52,628 nucleotides of DNA from UBA10677 sp045654245 (GTDB taxonomy: Bacteria; Bacillota; Clostridia; Christensenellales; Pumilibacteraceae), in contig JAZOMX010000007.1 in assembly GCA_045654245.1 (NCBI GenBank), positions 1 to 52,628 on the forward strand, given 5' to 3'. Below are positions 34,420-43,041 of this stretch, in pieces (positions within the stretch are counted from its first letter, which is position 1; each line of letters opens with the position of its first letter). The notes under the pieces were generated by a model. It was not told the DNA's origin. It did no database searches and was given only the letters and a program-made list of their open reading frames with translations. A program made the translations under genes and the position numbers.

Positions 34420-35214
34420 TTACAGTTTCTTCGCCTCGAAACTTCCGCCTCTGAACTCGTAGAGTTCTTTCGCTCCTAGCAAGCGTAGTTTTTCTTCGCC
34501 CTCACAAAGTCCAAACGCAATTTGATTTGCGTCGTGACAGTCGGTAGAAAGCGTTACTTTTCCGCCTTTACCGATAATATACGAAAGTATTTCGTCGCTA
34601 GGGTACGGCGAGTTAAGTTTCTTTCTAGGTATTGCTCCGTAATTGACCTCGAATACTACCCCCTCGCTAACACACGCACTCGCACAGTCAAGCGCAAGAG
34701 ATAGGTATTTTGGGCTGTTAAAATCTACGATTTTACCTCCGCACTTTCTAATTAGGTCGAAGTGTCCTAATACGGTAGGCTTTTTCTTGGCGCAAGCAAG
34801 CACTTGCGAGTAATACTGCTCGGCAAGAGATAAAGCGTTTCCGCCGAAAAACTCTTCTAGCGCTCTTTCCAAGTCTTCCGCCGTGTGGTCGATAGGGTAA
34901 CGCTTGCCCTCTTTTTCAAAGTGGTGCGTAGAGCCGATAGTGTATTCGTACTTACCTTTATCGACGGGCGCAAACAAGTCCTCTTCCACTCCTAAATACA
35001 CTTTTACGGGGTACGGATTAGCCTTTTTTAACTCCTCGATGGCTTTTATATACTCGTCCTCGCTAGGCCTATCGCCACAAAAGAAAGCGTAGTCGGAGTG
35101 ACGAGAAAAACCAAGGTCGGTTATTCCTTCCTTAAACGCGCTCTCTAACATTTGCCAAGGCGTAGATTTGCCGTCGCAAAAAACGGTGTGGTTATGAAGC
35201 GACGAGCGTTGCAT
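34420..35214 (-). CDS. hisK: Histidinol-phosphatase, PHP family
   Basis: Dephosphorylates histidinol phosphate to histidinol. The 264-residue PHP-fold protein begins with the metal motif SLHNHTVFCDGK (His7, His9), followed by GFSRHSDY, a central VEEDLFAP, LGHFDLIRKCGG and the C-terminal STDCHD. Family and position, as last gene of a complete his operon whose HisB lacks a phosphatase domain, identify the role. Its ATG overlaps the hisIE stop by one base (TAATG). Confidence 0.9.
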   Translation of the reverse strand: MQRSSLHNHTVFCDGKSTPWQMLESAFKEGITDLGFSRHSDYAFFCGDRPSEDEYIKAIEELKKANPYPVKVYLGVEEDLFAPVDKGKYEYTIGSTHHFEKEGKRYPIDHTAEDLERALEEFFGGNALSLAEQYYSQVLACAKKKPTVLGHFDLIRKCGGKIVDFNSPKYLSLALDCASACVSEGVVFEVNYGAIPRKKLNSPYPSDEILSYIIGKGGKVTLSTDCHDANQIAFGLCEGEEKLRLLGAKELYEFRGGSFEAKKL

Positions 35215-35855
35215 TACTTCATAGTCTCCTGTTTAACTTTCTTATCAACGATATGGCGCGAACCGAGTTCAGCCAAAATTTCAGAAGGCGTAATACCGCT
35301 CTCTACCATAAGAACTAGGAGGTGGTACGCTAGGTCGGAAATCTCGAAAATCGTTTCCGCTTTATCCTCTTTCATAGACGCTATTACTACCTCGGTACAC
35401 TCTTCGCCTACTTTCTTAAGAATTTTCTCTTTACCTTTTTGGAATAGGTAAGTGGTATAACTTCCCTCGGGGCGTTTCTCGTTGCGCTCGAGTAGTAGCG
35501 TGTAAAGTTCGCCTAGCGAAAAATCGTTTCTCTCGCCGTAAATTACTTCGTTAAAACAACTATCTTTACCCAAGTGGCACGCAGGACCGTCCTTAATTAC
35601 TTCCACGACTAGCGCGTCGTAGTCGCAATCCGCCGTAATGGAAACGATATGCTGATAGTTTCCGCTCGTCTCCCCTTTAAGCCAAAGTTCTTGCCTACTT
35701 CTAGAGTAAAAACAAGTTAGTTTTTTCTCTATCGAAATTTGCAAACTCTCTTTATTCATATACGCCACGGTGAGAACTTTTTTCGTATAAAAGTCCTGTA
35801 CTACCGCAGGAATTAAGCCCTTTTCGTCAAACTTAAGTTTATTTAAATCAAACAT
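35214..35855 (-). CDS. hisIE: Bifunctional PR-AMP cyclohydrolase / PR-ATP pyrophosphohydrolase
   Basis: Carries out steps 2 and 3 of histidine synthesis. In the 213 residues, the HisI part (1-~115) shows VVQDFYTKKVLTVAYMN, the metal motif DCDYD and ACHLGKDSCF. The HisE part (~120-213) shows LLLERNEKRPEGSYT, the KKVGEECTEVVIA helix and LAYHLLVLM. It follows hisF by 9 bp. Confidence 0.95.
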   Translation of the reverse strand: MFDLNKLKFDEKGLIPAVVQDFYTKKVLTVAYMNKESLQISIEKKLTCFYSRSRQELWLKGETSGNYQHIVSITADCDYDALVVEVIKDGPACHLGKDSCFNEVIYGERNDFSLGELYTLLLERNEKRPEGSYTTYLFQKGKEKILKKVGEECTEVVIASMKEDKAETIFEISDLAYHLLVLMVESGITPSEILAELGSRHIVDKKVKQETMK

Positions 35856-35864
35856 ATTTTTCTC

Positions 35865-36620
35865 CTAAATTCTTACCGAAACGCCCTCTTTTCGTAGCGT
35901 TTCTTTCAAATCTTTTATGTCCACTTCTCCAAAATGGAATATTGACGCCGCAAGTCCTGCATCAACTCCGGGAATTTTGAAAAGTTCGATAAAGTCCTCT
36001 TTCTTTCCCGCTCCGCCAGATGCGATTACGGGTACTTTTACCACCGAAGTAAAAGTTTTTAGCATTTCGATATCGAACCCGTTTTTAACTCCGTCCGTAT
36101 CGATACTATTAAGTACGATTTCGCCCGCGCCTAGTTTTTCGCCTCGCATAGCGAACTCAACCGCATCTAACCCCGTGTCCTCTCTTCCGCCTTTAGCGAA
36201 TAGACGGAACTGCCCGTTTACACGCTTTACGTCGAGAGAAAGAACTACGCATTGACTTCCGAATTTTTCCGCTCCCTCAGCGATAAGATAGGGGTTTTTT
36301 ATTGCGCCCGAGTTAACGCTTACTTTGTCCGCACCAGAGCCAAGCACTCTCGAAAAATCTTCGACGGTGTTTATTCCACCGCCTACCGTGAGCGGAATAA
36401 AGATTTCACTCGCTACTTTCTCTAGCACCGTGGTAAACAGCGAACGCTGTTCTACCGACGCCGTTATGTCGTAAAACACGAGTTCGTCCGCACCCTTATC
36501 GTTATAAACCTTGGCAAGTTCTACGGGGTCGTTTACGTCGGACACGCCCTCGAAATTAACGCCTTTAACAACTCTGCCTGCTCGCACGTCAAGACAGGGT
36601 ATAATTCTTTTCGTTATCAT
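35865..36620 (-). CDS. hisF: Imidazole glycerol phosphate synthase, cyclase subunit
   Basis: Together with HisH converts PRFAR and ammonia to imidazole glycerol phosphate and AICAR. The 251-residue barrel has the catalytic Asp in CLDVRAGRVVKG, the second Asp in NSIDTDGVKNG, and phosphate loops TVGGGIN and SGGAG. It overlaps hisA by 4 bp (ATGA). Confidence 0.95.
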   Translation of the reverse strand: MITKRIIPCLDVRAGRVVKGVNFEGVSDVNDPVELAKVYNDKGADELVFYDITASVEQRSLFTTVLEKVASEIFIPLTVGGGINTVEDFSRVLGSGADKVSVNSGAIKNPYLIAEGAEKFGSQCVVLSLDVKRVNGQFRLFAKGGREDTGLDAVEFAMRGEKLGAGEIVLNSIDTDGVKNGFDIEMLKTFTSVVKVPVIASGGAGKKEDFIELFKIPGVDAGLAASIFHFGEVDIKDLKETLRKEGVSVRI

Positions 36621-37333
36621 ACTTTCGCCACCTTAATCGCCTCGGCTAAATCTATTCTGCCCTCGTAAAGCGCCTTGCCTAAAATCGCACCCGATATGTT
36701 CATTTTTGCTAGCGTTTCAACTTCGCTTATCTCGGTAATTCCACCCGAGGCTACGATATCAACGCCCTCGATTTTGCGCAACTTTTCATAAAGAGCAATA
36801 TTCGTGCCTTTTAGCATACCGTCTTTACTAATATCCGTGCAAATTATAGTTTTAACGCCTATATCTCGCATTTTCTTGATAAAGTCTTCGCCATACTCCG
36901 ACGCCGTTTCAAGCCATCCCGATACTGCCACAAACCCGTCCTTTAAGTCCACGCCGACCGCAATCTTGTCGCCGTAACGAGCAACTGCGTCTTGGACAAA
37001 CTGGGGATTTTTAACGGCAATCGTGCCTAGAATAACTCTGCTCGTTCCAAGCGAAAGGTACTCTTCAATGCGCTCCATAGTTCTAATTCCACCGCCCACC
37101 TCGGCAAAAAGCGAAGTGCTTTTTACGATTTCGCCTATAAGCCTTGCGTTAGTTGCAAAACCGTCTTTTGCGCCGTCAAGGTCAACGATATGTATGCACT
37201 CTGCGCCTTGTTCGGCAAACGAGCGAGCAACGCTAATCGGCTCGCTAGAATACTGTTTAGCCGTACCGTAATCACCTTTAGTGAGGCGCACCGCTTTTCC
37301 GTCTAGTATGTCTATTGCTGGGAAAATCTTCAT
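36617..37333 (-). CDS. hisA: ProFAR isomerase
   Basis: Isomerises ProFAR to PRFAR. The 238-residue barrel has the catalytic Asp8 in AIDILDGKAVRL, the acid Asp in ICTDISKDGML, and phosphate loops VGGGIRT and SGGITE. It lies between hisH and hisF. Confidence 0.95.
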   Translation of the reverse strand: MKIFPAIDILDGKAVRLTKGDYGTAKQYSSEPISVARSFAEQGAECIHIVDLDGAKDGFATNARLIGEIVKSTSLFAEVGGGIRTMERIEEYLSLGTSRVILGTIAVKNPQFVQDAVARYGDKIAVGVDLKDGFVAVSGWLETASEYGEDFIKKMRDIGVKTIICTDISKDGMLKGTNIALYEKLRKIEGVDIVASGGITEISEVETLAKMNISGAILGKALYEGRIDLAEAIKVAKV

Positions 37334-37343
37334 TTTTCATCCT

Positions 37344-37958
37344 TTATTTTTGCACGAATGCACGCAAAATATTAAGTCCTACCTCTCCGCTTTTTTCGGG
37401 GTGAAACTGACAACCCGAAACGTTGCCTACGCTCGCAATTCCCGTAACGGGCACGCCGTAGTCGGACGAGGCTACCGTATAATCGCCCTTGGGCGCATAA
37501 AACGAGTGAACGTAGTACACGAAATCTCCATCCGAAATATTTTTAATTAGCGTATGTTCTTTACAAAAATCAAGCGAGTTCCAACCGATTTGCGGAATTT
37601 TTAGGTCAATATTTTTTCTCTTAAATTCTTCCTCGAAAGGCAAAATTTCGCCCTTGATTAGCCCTAGTCCACGGTGCTCGCCAAACTCGTAACTCTTTTC
37701 AAAAAGCAGTTGCATACCTAAACATATTCCAAGCACGGGTTTACCCTCGTCAGCCGACGAGAGAACGACTTTATCAAGTCCGCTTTGGCGTAGTTTTGTC
37801 ACCGCCTCGCCAAACGCACCAACGCCCGGAAGAACGATTTTGTCGCACCTACTAAGCGTATTTTCGTCAGACGAAACTACTACCTCACCGCCCACTTTTT
37901 TAAGCGAGCAGGTTAGCGAAAAAAGGTTGCCGACGCCGTAGTCAATAATACCGACCAT
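37344..37958 (-). CDS. hisH: Imidazole glycerol phosphate synthase, glutaminase subunit
   Basis: Supplies ammonia to HisF. The 204-residue class I amidotransferase keeps the full triad: Cys in GICLGMQ, and His and Glu in QFHPEKSG. This contrasts with CarA in the same window. Its start shares a TAATG junction with the hisB stop. Confidence 0.95.
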   Translation of the reverse strand: MVGIIDYGVGNLFSLTCSLKKVGGEVVVSSDENTLSRCDKIVLPGVGAFGEAVTKLRQSGLDKVVLSSADEGKPVLGICLGMQLLFEKSYEFGEHRGLGLIKGEILPFEEEFKRKNIDLKIPQIGWNSLDFCKEHTLIKNISDGDFVYYVHSFYAPKGDYTVASSDYGVPVTGIASVGNVSGCQFHPEKSGEVGLNILRAFVQK

Positions 37959-38545
37959 TACAAAACTCCCTTCGTTGACGGAATTTCGTCTTTATACTGC
38001 TCGTCAACGGTGACCGCCTCTTTAAGCGCTCTTGCCATACCCTTGAACGACGCCTCTAAAATATGGTGGCTGTCCTCGCCGGCTAGTTGATGGAAGTGGT
38101 ATGCTCCCGGGCACTCACGCGAAAAACCTGCCCAAAACTCACGAGCAAGTTCGGTGTCGAAATCGCCCACTTTTTCGGCGGGAACTTTTAATGCGTAACC
38201 AAGCGCACATCTACCCGAAAGGTCAACGGCGCAAAGAATTAGCGTTAGGTCCATAGGGAGAGCAAACGAACCGTATCTCTTAATTCCCTTTTTGTCGCCG
38301 AGAGCCTCACGGAACGCTCTACCTAGCGTTATACCGATATCCTCCGTCGTGTGGTGGAAATCGACCTCGCTATCGCCCTTAGCCTCAATCGTAATATCAA
38401 ATCTGCCGTGGCGAGTAAAGAGTTCTAACATATGGTTCAAAAAACCGCAGTCAGTCTTAATCGAATATTCGCCCTTGCCGTCGAGGTTAAGCGATACTTT
38501 TATTTCCGTTTCGCCCGTTTTGCGCTCTACGAAAGCCTTTCTCAT
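37958..38545 (-). CDS. hisB: Imidazoleglycerol-phosphate dehydratase
   Basis: Dehydrates imidazole glycerol phosphate. The 195-residue monofunctional enzyme shows the manganese motifs DFHHTTEDIGI and the second repeat EDSHHILEASFKG, plus GFLNHML. The histidinol-phosphatase half of the enterobacterial HisB is absent and is supplied by hisK. Confidence 0.95.
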   Translation of the reverse strand: MRKAFVERKTGETEIKVSLNLDGKGEYSIKTDCGFLNHMLELFTRHGRFDITIEAKGDSEVDFHHTTEDIGITLGRAFREALGDKKGIKRYGSFALPMDLTLILCAVDLSGRCALGYALKVPAEKVGDFDTELAREFWAGFSRECPGAYHFHQLAGEDSHHILEASFKGMARALKEAVTVDEQYKDEIPSTKGVL

Positions 38546-38547
38546 AC

Positions 38548-39609
38548 TTACTTCTCCTTTGAATAAATATCGCCGATAGATTTTACGAGTTCTTCCATTT
38601 GCTCTCTATTTCCTATCGTAATTCTTGCGAAACTAGATAGTCTATCAGCATTAAAATATCTTACCAAAATACTTCTTTTTCTTAACTCCATATAAAGTTT
38701 TTGACCGTCGCCGTCGGGAGGCGAGGCGAAAACGAAATTCGCTTTGCTCGGCAAAACCTTAAATCCAAATTTATTTAGTTCTCTCGTTAAAAACTCTCGG
38801 TTTTGTATTATTTTGGCGCAGTTATCCTCAAAGTACTCTCTATCCCAAACCGCCTCCGTAGCCATAGCAATCGCTACCGAGCCTAAGTTATAGGGGTTAA
38901 ACGAATTTCTTACTTTCTCGATATCGGCGATAATTTTCTCCGAAGAGAAAGCAAAGCCTATTCGTCCGCCAGCCAGCGAGCGTGACTTCGAGAAAGTGCG
39001 AACTACTACCAAATTATCGTAACTAGAAAGTAATGCAAGCGCGCTCTCGCCACCAAAATCAACGTACGCCTCGTCAACTACTACTAGTCTTTCGCTATCT
39101 TGACAAAGCAACTGCTCAATCTTATTAAGGGGCAAAGCAATACCCGTCGGAGCGTTAGGGTTAGCGATAAACACCGTTCCCTTTAATCCCTCGTAATCGG
39201 CAATATCAATCGAGTAATCCTCTTTAAGCGGAATAACGGTGGTTTCAACTCCGTAAACTTTCGCAAACACCTTATAAAAGCCGTAAGTTATATCGTTGAT
39301 AATCGCTCCCTCGTCGCAAAACGCTTGGAACAAAAACGCTAAAACTTCGTCGCTACCGTTACTTACCGTAACTTCATTTTCACTTACGCAGTAGTATTGC
39401 GCCAAAGCGGTTCTTAAACTTTTCGCCGTCGGGTCGGAATATAAGTGCAACTTCTCTACCGCTTTCTTTCCTGCCTCGATTGCTCTGGGCGACGGCGGAA
39501 AGGGGCTCTCGTTAGTGTTTAGTTTTATTAAGTTTTTTATATCTCTCGGCTGTTCCCCGGGGATATAGGGCGACAAACAAGATAGTCGCTCCGAAAAAAA
39601 TCTACTCAT
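38548..39609 (-). CDS. hisC: Histidinol-phosphate aminotransferase
   Basis: PLP enzyme converting imidazole acetol phosphate to histidinol phosphate. In the 353 residues, the PLP Lys lies in TFSKSRSLAGGRIGF, with NPNAPTG, VVDEAYVDF and a C-terminal VRYF..RITIG. It lies 2 bp before hisB and 1 bp after hisD. Confidence 0.94.
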   Translation of the reverse strand: MSRFFSERLSCLSPYIPGEQPRDIKNLIKLNTNESPFPPSPRAIEAGKKAVEKLHLYSDPTAKSLRTALAQYYCVSENEVTVSNGSDEVLAFLFQAFCDEGAIINDITYGFYKVFAKVYGVETTVIPLKEDYSIDIADYEGLKGTVFIANPNAPTGIALPLNKIEQLLCQDSERLVVVDEAYVDFGGESALALLSSYDNLVVVRTFSKSRSLAGGRIGFAFSSEKIIADIEKVRNSFNPYNLGSVAIAMATEAVWDREYFEDNCAKIIQNREFLTRELNKFGFKVLPSKANFVFASPPDGDGQKLYMELRKRSILVRYFNADRLSSFARITIGNREQMEELVKSIGDIYSKEK

Positions 39610-39610
39610 A

Positions 39611-40891
39611 CTACTTTCCTAATCTTACCGTAATGCTACGCGCGTGCGCCGAAAGTCCTTCACGCTCGGCAAAGTCTGCAACTCTCTCGCCGTACTTTTC
39701 AATCGCCTCTTTGGTGTACTTAATATAACTGCTACGCTTGATAAAATCGTCAACGCCTAGGGGCGAAGAAAATCTCGCCGTACCAGAAGTAGGCAAAGTG
39801 TGGTTTGGCCCAGCGAAGTAATCGCCTATCGGCTCGGGGGAATACTTGCCGAGGAATACGCTACCTGCGTTAGTAATCTTTTCTAGTACCGCCTCGGGCT
39901 CGTCCGTCATAATCTCGAGATGCTCGGGGGCAAGAGCGTTGGAAATCTCCGTTGCCTCGTCAATGTCGCTAACGATAATAATCTTACTGTTACTCTCTAT
40001 CGCCGAAGTCGCTATTTCTTTTCTCGGAAGTAGCGCTAGTTGGCGTTCTACCTCTTCCGCCGTTTTCTTGGCTACGCTCTCGTCGGTGCAAACGAGTACC
40101 GCCGAGGCGAGTTTATCGTGCTCTGCTTGAGAAAGCAGGTCGCTCGCCAAAAACTCGGGGCTTGCGTTCCCGTCCGCAATTACTAAAATCTCGCTTGGGC
40201 CTGCGAACATATCAATTCCAACCTCGCCCGAAACGGCTTTTTTAGCCGTCGCAACGAAAATATTACCAGGACCTACGATTTTATCAACCTTGGGTACGCT
40301 TTCCGTTCCGTACGCTAGCGCGCCTACTGCTTGCGCTCCACCGATTTTGAAAATCTCGGTTACGCCCGCAACTTTTGCCGACGCTAGTATTTCCGCTTTT
40401 ACTTTTCCGTCTTTACCGGGAGGGGTTACCATTACGATATTCTCAACGCCTGCAACAACCGCCGGAATTACGTCCATAAGCACGGTAGAGGGATACGACG
40501 CCGTTCCGCCAGGCACGTACACGCCTGCGCTTTTAACGGGCAATATGCGTTGACCGAGAACGCAACCGTCCGCCGTAACCGTCTCGAACCCTACTCTCTT
40601 TTGGAGCGAGTGGAACGCCTTAATATTTTCCGCTGATTTTTTAAGCGTTTCTATAAAATACTCGTCAAGCGAGGAAAAAGCCTCGTCGATTTCCGCTTGC
40701 GTAACTTTTAAGTCGTCTAAAACACAACCGTCGAACTTCTGACAGTATTCCTTAACCGCCTCGTCTCCACGCTCGCGAACTTGTTTAAGAATTTCAGCAA
40801 CGGCGTCCTCCGCTTTCTTAAAGTCGGGCATACTACCGCGCGATAAAATTTCTTCTCTAGATATTTTTTTGCTGTCGTAAATCTTAATCAT
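39611..40891 (-). CDS. hisD: Histidinol dehydrogenase
   Basis: Zinc enzyme oxidising histidinol to histidine in two NAD+ steps. The 426 residues carry VPGGTASYPSTVLM, the zinc-site DLLSQAEHDKLA, NAGSVFLGKYSPEPIGDY and GPNHTLPTSGTARF with the catalytic His. It overlaps the hisG stop by 4 bp. Confidence 0.96.
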   Translation of the reverse strand: MIKIYDSKKISREEILSRGSMPDFKKAEDAVAEILKQVRERGDEAVKEYCQKFDGCVLDDLKVTQAEIDEAFSSLDEYFIETLKKSAENIKAFHSLQKRVGFETVTADGCVLGQRILPVKSAGVYVPGGTASYPSTVLMDVIPAVVAGVENIVMVTPPGKDGKVKAEILASAKVAGVTEIFKIGGAQAVGALAYGTESVPKVDKIVGPGNIFVATAKKAVSGEVGIDMFAGPSEILVIADGNASPEFLASDLLSQAEHDKLASAVLVCTDESVAKKTAEEVERQLALLPRKEIATSAIESNSKIIIVSDIDEATEISNALAPEHLEIMTDEPEAVLEKITNAGSVFLGKYSPEPIGDYFAGPNHTLPTSGTARFSSPLGVDDFIKRSSYIKYTKEAIEKYGERVADFAEREGLSAHARSITVRLGK

Positions 40892-41502
40892 AGTTTTTCT
40901 AATCCATTTACTATTTCTCTAATTTTCTCTCCGCCAAGATTATACGAACTCTTGTTCGCAATCACTCTTGCGCTAGAGTGCTCTACCGTTTCGAATACGG
41001 CAAGGTCGTTCTCTTTAAGCGTAGTTCCCGTTTCCACGTTATCGACGATTACGTCGCTCATACCCATAATAGGCGCAAGTTCAATCGAGCCGTGTAGTTC
41101 AATCACGTCGATTTGTCTGCCCTTTTGCGCGTAATAACGCTTGGTTACCGAGGGATATTTCGTCGCAACTTTAAGTGGTAAGTTGGGATTGTCCACGAAC
41201 CCGTTTTTGCCCGCTACCGCAAGACGGCATTTGCCTATTCCTAGGTCGAGAATTTCATATACGTCGGGGGAAGTTTCAAGCATAGTGTCTCGTCCGACTA
41301 CGCCTATGTCCGCTGCGCCACGCTCTACGTAAATCGCCACGTCCGAGGGCTTAACGAGGATATAACTCACTTCGCCGTTATCAGCCTCGAAAACGAGACG
41401 GCGAGTGTCCTCGTACATTTGCTTGCATCCGTAACCTATTTTTTCAAACATAGAATAGACCTTGTCGCCCATTCTACCTTTTGGCAACGCTACCTTAATC
41501 AC
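40888..41502 (-). CDS. hisG: ATP phosphoribosyltransferase, short form
   Basis: First step of histidine synthesis from ATP and PRPP. The ~204-residue short HisG lacks the C-terminal regulatory ACT-like domain and needs HisZ, encoded just upstream. It has VALPKGRM at the start, GRDTMLE, and the PRPP signature region ADVIVDNVETGTTLKEN-like (key residues Asp-Val-Glu-Thr-Gly). The start is the GTG at 41502, with AGGAGG 6 bp upstream. This GTG lies inside the last codons of hisZ, giving an 8-bp overlap. Confidence 0.94.
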   Translation of the reverse strand: MIKVALPKGRMGDKVYSMFEKIGYGCKQMYEDTRRLVFEADNGEVSYILVKPSDVAIYVERGAADIGVVGRDTMLETSPDVYEILDLGIGKCRLAVAGKNGFVDNPNLPLKVATKYPSVTKRYYAQKGRQIDVIELHGSIELAPIMGMSDVIVDNVETGTTLKENDLAVFETVEHSSARVIANKSSYNLGGEKIREIVNGLEKL

Positions 41503-42571
41503 AGTCCACCTCCTCGGCGAAAACGCACTCTCCCTCGCCATTTTCGGTTACTACCGATACGGCGTACCCCTCGAGCGAGTATTTCTCTACGATACGGGCA
41601 ATCTTATCCGCAGACGCATTACCCTTAACTACCGTGATTTTTTTCTTTGCTTGCACGCTAAACAACGGCATTAGCGCGTCGAAGTCGAGCGCAAATCCAA
41701 GTGCGCGCGTATTCTTTCCTAGGCGACGAGCCATATTATCGTACCGTCCGCCCGAAATTACTGCGCTCGCAATCCCTTTAAGATAACCACGGAAGTTAAT
41801 TCCGCCGTAGTACGAATAATCGCCAAGCACCGAAAAGTCAATCTTTACTCCGTCTGCTAATCCGCTATTAGATAGAGCCGTAAATAGTTTTTTAAGTTCG
41901 CCTAAAGCCTTAACCTTATTTCCGCATATAGCCTCGGCTCGCTCGATTACGCTTGCTCCGTCCCCCTCTAAGGAAACGAGTTTGACCAACTTGTCCGCAT
42001 TTATGCTGTCGCAACCGCTACTAGCGAGTAGTTTTTTAAGTTCGTGAAAAGCCTTCGCTCTAATAAAACCAAGCGCCTTTTCTCTATCCTCACGAAGTAG
42101 AACGAGAGGGGATAGAAGTTCCTCCACCACGTCCATATCGCCTACGCAAAGAGCGTACGGCACTCCCATAATTTTAAGCGCTTTTACAGCAAGCGATACC
42201 ACCTCGTACTCCGAGTATTCGCCGTCGCCACCTATATTCTCTATTCCGATTTGACGGATTTCTCGGTAATCGCCCTTGCCGTCACGACGAAATACGTTCT
42301 CGTCGTAGTAGTACTTCTTCTCGCCCTCGCTTAAATTGTTTATTATGCTCAAAGTCACGTCGGGACGAAGCGCCATTAGTCGTCCTGCCGAATCCGTAAA
42401 GGTTATTATGCTCTCACTACCTATATAGTCTTTGTTCTTTAAGTAAACCTCGTACGACTCGAACTTCGCCATTTTATATCCGTCGTAGCCGTAACGGCGA
42501 AAAAGAGCAATAAGTTCTACTCTCGCTCTATCCGCCTCGTTAAGCATTTCTAGTTTGGTCTTCTCCGCCAT
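41495..42571 (-). CDS. hisZ: ATP phosphoribosyltransferase regulatory subunit
   Basis: Catalytically inactive HisRS-like partner that activates short HisG and conveys histidine feedback. The 358 residues show class II synthetase-like segments: ALRPDVTLSI (motif 2 position), YYYDENVFRRDGKGDYREIRQIGIENIGG, and GGRYDNMARRLG. No anticodon-binding domain is evident, so it is not a true histidyl-tRNA synthetase. It is the first gene of the his operon, with GAGGTGA upstream. Confidence 0.93.
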   Translation of the reverse strand: MAEKTKLEMLNEADRARVELIALFRRYGYDGYKMAKFESYEVYLKNKDYIGSESIITFTDSAGRLMALRPDVTLSIINNLSEGEKKYYYDENVFRRDGKGDYREIRQIGIENIGGDGEYSEYEVVSLAVKALKIMGVPYALCVGDMDVVEELLSPLVLLREDREKALGFIRAKAFHELKKLLASSGCDSINADKLVKLVSLEGDGASVIERAEAICGNKVKALGELKKLFTALSNSGLADGVKIDFSVLGDYSYYGGINFRGYLKGIASAVISGGRYDNMARRLGKNTRALGFALDFDALMPLFSVQAKKKITVVKGNASADKIARIVEKYSLEGYAVSVVTENGEGECVFAEEVDCD

Positions 42572-42586
42572 TAAATCACCTCGTTT

Positions 42587-42604
42587 ACTTTAGTGTAGTA
42601 AAGT
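42587..42604. promoter_or_regulatory. Inverted repeat at the his transcription start (possible operator)
   Basis: Perfect 6-bp arms ACTTTA / TAAAGT separated by 6 bp. It is centred about 13 bp downstream of the predicted start of his transcription and ahead of the hisZ Shine-Dalgarno. Position and symmetry suit a repressor site; the regulator is unknown. Confidence 0.4.
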
Positions 42605-42615
42605 GTTATGCGCCT

Positions 42616-42644
42616 ATTATAGCACTCTCGTTTATTCCCGTCAA
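42616..42644 (-). promoter_or_regulatory. Promoter of the his operon
   Basis: Minus strand: -35 TTGACG (42644-42639), 17-bp spacer, -10 TATAAT (42621-42616). The leader is about 38 nt, too short for a T-box. Confidence 0.88.
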
Positions 42645-42760
42645 GGAAAAACAAGCGTTTTTCCGCAAAAAAAACAAGAAAAGCAAACGAAAAAAGCAAT
42701 TTTTCTCTCCTTCCCCGTTTGCGTAAGCATTATAGCATATAAAATATACAAATAGCAAGT

Positions 42761-42792
42761 AAAAAACGGCAAGTTTCAACTTACCGTTTTTT
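42761..42792 (-). terminator. Terminator of the tRNA-Pro gene
   Basis: Minus-strand stem AAAACGGTAAGT / ACTTGCCGTTTT with one G-U pair and a TGAA loop, then TT. It starts 2 bp after the tRNA CCA end. Confidence 0.88.
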
Positions 42793-42794
42793 GC

Positions 42795-42871
42795 TGGTCT
42801 GAGTGAGAAGATTTGAACTTCCGACCTCTTGAACCCCATTCAAGCGCGCTACCGAACTGCGCTACACCCAG
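42795..42871 (-). tRNA. tRNA-Pro (anticodon GGG)
   Basis: 77 nt including encoded CCA. The acceptor CTGGGTG pairs with CACTCAG (one G-U), followed by discriminator A and CCA. The anticodon arm is CTTGA - ATGGGGT - TCAAG with anticodon GGG. A D-arm with GTTCGGTAGCGC and a T-arm with GTTCAAATC are present. It has its own promoter and terminator and is divergent from ssrA. Confidence 0.95.
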
Positions 42872-42908
42872 TTATATTTACCGACGGTTTTCTCTCCATC
42901 GGGATATC

Positions 42909-42937
42909 ATTATAGCACAAGCAATATTAAAAAGCAA
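42909..42937 (-). promoter_or_regulatory. Promoter of tRNA-Pro
   Basis: Minus strand: -35 TTGCTT (42937-42932), 17-bp spacer, -10 TATAAT (42914-42909). Confidence 0.75.
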
Positions 42938-43001
42938 TCGTTTTTCCTTACTTTTATCAAAAATTTTTTGCGCCGATTTTCTTTTTTTGCGTTCTTTCCT
43001 C

Positions 43002-43030
43002 TTGACAAACGCCCTCGTTTAATATATAAT
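43002..43030 (+). promoter_or_regulatory. Promoter of ssrA
   Basis: -35 TTGACA (43002-43007), 17-bp spacer, -10 TATAAT (43025-43030). Both hexamers are perfect. The predicted start is a few bases before the mature tmRNA 5' end. Confidence 0.92.
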
Positions 43031-43041
43031 ACTTTTCCCTT

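Noticed and set aside
41503..41541. Upstream ATG start for hisG
   Set aside because: It gives a non-homologous basic leader inside hisZ. The GTG at 41502 with AGGAGG gives the family N-terminus.
42572..42609. T-box leader for the his operon
   Set aside because: The leader is about 38 nt and contains no T-box sequence or terminator.
42606..42839. 77-codon minus-strand ORF with a hydrophobic centre
   Set aside because: It runs into the tRNA-Pro gene and through its terminator and the his promoter, so it cannot be a real coding sequence.
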